Positions 61,520 to 64,000 of a stretch of DNA of 64,000 nt are shown here, piece by piece. The DNA is taken from the NCBI GenBank assembly GCA_964598225.1, contig CAZRBG010000014.1, positions 30,259 to 94,258 of the forward strand, given 5' to 3'. The translations under genes were made by a program, and so were the position numbers. Source of the DNA: SG8-4 sp964598225 (GTDB taxonomy: Bacteria > Planctomycetota > Phycisphaerae > Sedimentisphaerales > Anaerobacaceae). The notes beneath the pieces are model-generated. The model worked only from the letters and a program-made list of their open reading frames with translations. It did no database searches and was not told where the DNA came from. The stretch's first letter is position 1, and every line of letters begins with the position of its first letter.

Positions 61520-62236
61520 ATGACCAAAAAGACAATTCAAAGGATAGCCATCTTCGCGGTCCTGGCGGTATTGATAGCTGCAAGCTTTTTGCTGCCGGTT
61601 AGAAGCTGGCTGGAGACTCTGCTGAAGTGGATAGAAGGAATCGGTTATCTTGGCATATTTGTGGTCATTTGTATATATATAATTGCAACGCCGCTGTTTT
61701 TCCCCGGTTCTATTCTCACGCTTGGAGCCGGTTTCTTGTTTGGTGTGATCCTTGGTACGGTTACAGTATCGATCGGAAGCACATTGGGCGCTTGCGCGGC
61801 GTTTCTGTTGGGACGAACAATCGCACGCGACTGGATCGCCGGCAAAGTTTCCGAAAACAAAAAATTCGAAGACATTGATTCGGCCGTCGGAGACGAGGGC
61901 TTCAAAATCGTTTTGCTCACAAGGCTGAGCCCCATATTTCCGTTTAATCTGCTCAATTATGCGTTCGGACTTACGAAAGTGGATTTCTGGAAATACGCTC
62001 TGGCTTCCTGGATCGGGATGATTCCCGGAACTGTGATGTACGTTTACTTCGGAGCGGGGCTTCGTTCCATAACAGAAGCCGCTACCGGTCAGGTGGAAAC
62101 GGGTATGACCGGCAGGGTGTTCTTCTGGGTCGGGTTGGCAATCGCCATAGGGGTAGCTGTTCTCATAACTCGAATTGCCCGAAATGCATTGAAGCAGCAT
62201 GTCCCTCGTGTCTCCGAAGAAGAAAATGACATCTAA
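61520..62236 (+). CDS. TVP38/TMEM64 (DedA-like) membrane protein
   Basis: 238 residues with about five or six hydrophobic segments. The family core is clear: IATPLFFPGSILTLGAGFLFG, then GSTLGACAAFLLGR, VLLTRLSPIFPFNLLNYAFG and the GMIPGTVMYVYFGAGLRS segment. DedA/TVP38 proteins are thought to act in lipid transport or membrane homeostasis. It is probably co-transcribed with the MerA-like flavoprotein, although the functional link is not understood. It is followed by a 755-base gene-free region. Confidence 0.92.
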   Translation: MTKKTIQRIAIFAVLAVLIAASFLLPVRSWLETLLKWIEGIGYLGIFVVICIYIIATPLFFPGSILTLGAGFLFGVILGTVTVSIGSTLGACAAFLLGRTIARDWIAGKVSENKKFEDIDSAVGDEGFKIVLLTRLSPIFPFNLLNYAFGLTKVDFWKYALASWIGMIPGTVMYVYFGAGLRSITEAATGQVETGMTGRVFFWVGLAIAIGVAVLITRIARNALKQHVPRVSEEENDI

Positions 62237-62991
62237 AAAGGCGGATCGGGGTCGGCGGTAGCACAGGTTGTTTGCAGCTATCATATCATGCCTGAGGATA
62301 TGTTGCAGGCGGCTAAACAAGCAATAGCAGGAGAATAAACTGCGCACTGAGTTCAGTTTTCTACCTGAGGGGTCCAAAGGACCCGGCGGAGGTAGCAGGC
62401 TCTGAACGGAGCCGAATGGGGCGCTTTTCCAAACTCGGCGTGTTGTGGTAACTACGTATTTTTTGTGAATTTCTGGATTTTTACTTGACACAGGATAGAA
62501 CAGAAAGGTAGGATGCAAGCAGTAGAGCGATACCCGGGACGAAAACAGATGCAAGAGCTTGTTGCACATACAGTAATAGCCGCAGCGCGTTTTAGTCACG
62601 ACAGATGTCCCCGGATTGATTAGAAGGAAAGAGGAACACGAAAGGGAGGATCTGAGAAAAACGGATAATTGACTTCAATAACACGACAGTCGCGTAGCTT
62701 CGGCTGCTGTCCATAGCAAAACTGGCAATTTCAATTCTCAGGACAGCGCTTCGAGGCACGCCCTCAAGTTGGGCGTGCCCGAAAGCGTTCCTGAGAGGGC
62801 ATGCCAGTGCCTGCTATGGGGCGTGAGTAGGTCACGCCTTTTTGATTTTGATCTATGGCGTGGTATCCCGCTTATTTTAACGTGAGTGCATACAGCAGAC
62901 CCGCAGCAAGCCGATTAAGTAATTCAGTTGAAAGTGCGCTTTTCATATTAAGCTTGATGATTTTCTTAGGATACAATTCGGAGGATAAAGA
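62237..62991. other. Gene-free region with several strong hairpins
   Basis: No supported ORF. Structured pieces are GGGTCC-AAA-GGACCC (about 62371-62385), GGCTC/GAGCC a little downstream (about 62398-62414), and the long inverted repeat at 62737-62795. The rest is unstructured and becomes A+T-rich before GGAGG (62982) and the start of the next gene. A terminator for the TVP38 operon and a promoter for the secreted protein must lie here, but neither is clear. Confidence 0.5.
62737..62795. repeat. 59-base long imperfect hairpin with a perfect 9-bp apical stem
   Basis: CTCAGGA at 62737 pairs with TCCTGAG at 62789-62795. Imperfect middle arms contain CGCTTCG/CGAAAGCG. The apex GGCACGCCC-TCAAGTT-GGGCGTGCC (62755-62779) is perfect. 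There is no T-run, so it may be a structured RNA element or a small mobile repeat rather than a simple terminator. Confidence 0.65.
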
Positions 62992-63984
62992 ATGTTGTCT
63001 CATAGTGAATGCAGGATGAAAGGTAAGATGCCACCGGCATTACTCCGAGTCCTTTTGGTCGGGATGTCGGTTCTGTTTCACACATCTTTTGTCTGCGCCA
63101 ATACTGTAGGCGCATGGGCGGGTGATATGCCAACGCTCAACTGGTTGGGACTCGACACCCAGCAAGACGATCTCAGTTTCAGTTTGTCATGGAATAGTTT
63201 GGGTGTGACTTGGATCGCAGGGGATTTGACTCTTGATGCCGATTTGCGTGCCCCAGCCTCTGAGCAGCCTATTCTGTGGAATGAACCGCTAAACTGGGGG
63301 AATGCACTGATTCACTACGCTTATTTCCAAAACATGAAGAGAGTCCTTCTTAATGGAGACGAGATTTCACTTGGCTCTTCAAGCGACATAGCATTAGCAG
63401 AATACGAAGGCTTAGACGGGGTAATCAATAGCGGGCCTACGGAGAAAGACGTCACAATTCAGGTCGCCAAAGTGCAACTTCCTGTTATTCCTGACCTTAG
63501 CTTCAACATTGGTACACACGTAAGATTTACAGTCGATATCGATGGCGACAGGTATGTTCGCCTTAATCAGGACTCAATTCTTGAAGTGTTATATATTGAC
63601 GCGGGTTCTACTCTGGAGATTGAAGAAAACCGTTCACTTTTTCTTAACCAACCATCGTCCAATAGTGGCAATATGATTAACGCGGGACGATTGAATACTC
63701 CAGCTGGTTTCACAAGTACGGGGTCATTTATAATGGAATCGGGAAGATTGTCTGGTGATTTCACCAACCTTGGTGATTTCGAGTGGTCGGGCGGAGATAT
63801 CAAGGGAAACGTGACCAACAATTCCGCGACTTTCACAGTTGTTGGCGACTCGTGGAAGGGCCAGGGCGGCGACCTGCGGAACCTAGGCACGATCACGCAC
63901 AGCGCAACCGGCACGATGTCCGTGCGAGGACAGCTGAATAACCTGTCTAGCCCCAAAACAAGCGTACAGTGGCTTGGTGGATGA
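62992..63984 (+). CDS. Secreted repeat-type (autotransporter/adhesin-like) protein, short or truncated
   Basis: 330 residues from ATG 62992, with GGAGG seven bases upstream. A signal peptide is likely (ALLRVLLVGMSVLFHTSFVCA, cut after CA). The mature part is rich in Asn, Gly, Ser and Thr and becomes repetitive: RLNTPAGFTSTGSFIMESGR, LSGDFTNLGDFEWSGGDIKG and NVTNNSATFTVVGDSWKGQG, as in beta-helix passenger domains (N-x-G-x-F/L-T-type rungs). It ends abruptly at TGA 63982, 16 bases before the window edge, with no anchor or sorting domain, so a frameshift or premature stop is possible. No specific function can be named. Confidence 0.7.
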   Translation: MLSHSECRMKGKMPPALLRVLLVGMSVLFHTSFVCANTVGAWAGDMPTLNWLGLDTQQDDLSFSLSWNSLGVTWIAGDLTLDADLRAPASEQPILWNEPLNWGNALIHYAYFQNMKRVLLNGDEISLGSSSDIALAEYEGLDGVINSGPTEKDVTIQVAKVQLPVIPDLSFNIGTHVRFTVDIDGDRYVRLNQDSILEVLYIDAGSTLEIEENRSLFLNQPSSNSGNMINAGRLNTPAGFTSTGSFIMESGRLSGDFTNLGDFEWSGGDIKGNVTNNSATFTVVGDSWKGQGGDLRNLGTITHSATGTMSVRGQLNNLSSPKTSVQWLGG

Positions 63985-64000
63985 GCGTTGGCGGAAGGGT

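Noticed and set aside
61490..62599. Minus-strand frame (369 residues) over the TVP38 gene and following gap
   Set aside because: Low-complexity, basic, no start signal; the + strand TVP38 gene explains the DNA.

Overview
The window looks like part of a planctomycete chromosome, most likely class Phycisphaerae. This is inferred from family content only: an exported methyltransferase/PQQ-propeller fusion, a pilin-like H-X9-DG protein beside a small ECF sigma gene, a secreted tricorn-type protease, a sulfatase, Tat-exported Gfo/Idh and isomerase-like proteins, and an alpha subunit resembling anammox NxrA. No rRNA, tRNA or CRISPR array was seen.

1-12.3 kb (+): one dense oxidative TCA operon: aconitase (3' part), sdhA, sdhB, sucC, sucD, sucA, sucB, lpd, gltA. 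It encodes citrate formation, isomerisation, 2-oxoglutarate to succinate, and succinate oxidation. No sdhC/D membrane anchor is present. sucC appears to start at an ATT codon overlapping the sdhB stop. Convergent to it (12.5-15.3 kb, -) is a three-gene proton-translocating transhydrogenase (pntAA-pntAB-pntB).

15.5-28.3 kb: envelope and polysaccharide functions: the methyltransferase/PQQ-propeller fusion, a glucoamylase-like protein, a tricorn-like S41 protease, a sulfatase, a Tat Gfo/Idh/MocA oxidoreductase and a Tat lipoprotein related to sugar isomerases. A palindromic GGGTGGGGCTTGCCC-type repeat recurs in the gaps.

28.4-37.8 kb: nitrogen and central metabolism: hisF, carB, a degenerate KaiC-like/PPDK-N fusion and gdhA (-). 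gdhA is divergent from an nrpR-type nitrogen regulator, and the shared gap is full of GGCAA/TTGCC inverted repeats.

37.8-43 kb: a decayed zone: long non-coding stretches, a frameshifted sigma factor, and a pilin-like gene split by a complete IS66-family element with a perfect 8-bp target duplication.

43.1-52.5 kb (-): the most interesting locus. A tight operon encodes a Tat-exported type II DMSO-reductase-family enzyme (NxrA/NarG-like alpha, 4-cluster FeS beta, TorD-like chaperone), a haem-b-type gamma subunit fused to a CuA cupredoxin, a NapH/NosR-like polyferredoxin membrane protein, a second stand-alone CuA protein, and moaA. Upstream is a strong palindromic operator candidate. An identical 19-bp repeat flanks the whole block.

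52.9-64 kb: IS and DUF3179 remnants, an SDR, a GH15-DUF547 fusion head-to-head with a stand-alone DUF547 protein, a cyclase-family hydrolase, an NAD-type 6-phosphogluconate dehydrogenase, a MerA-like flavoprotein with a TVP38/TMEM64 protein, a structured intergenic region and a secreted repeat-type protein at the window edge.
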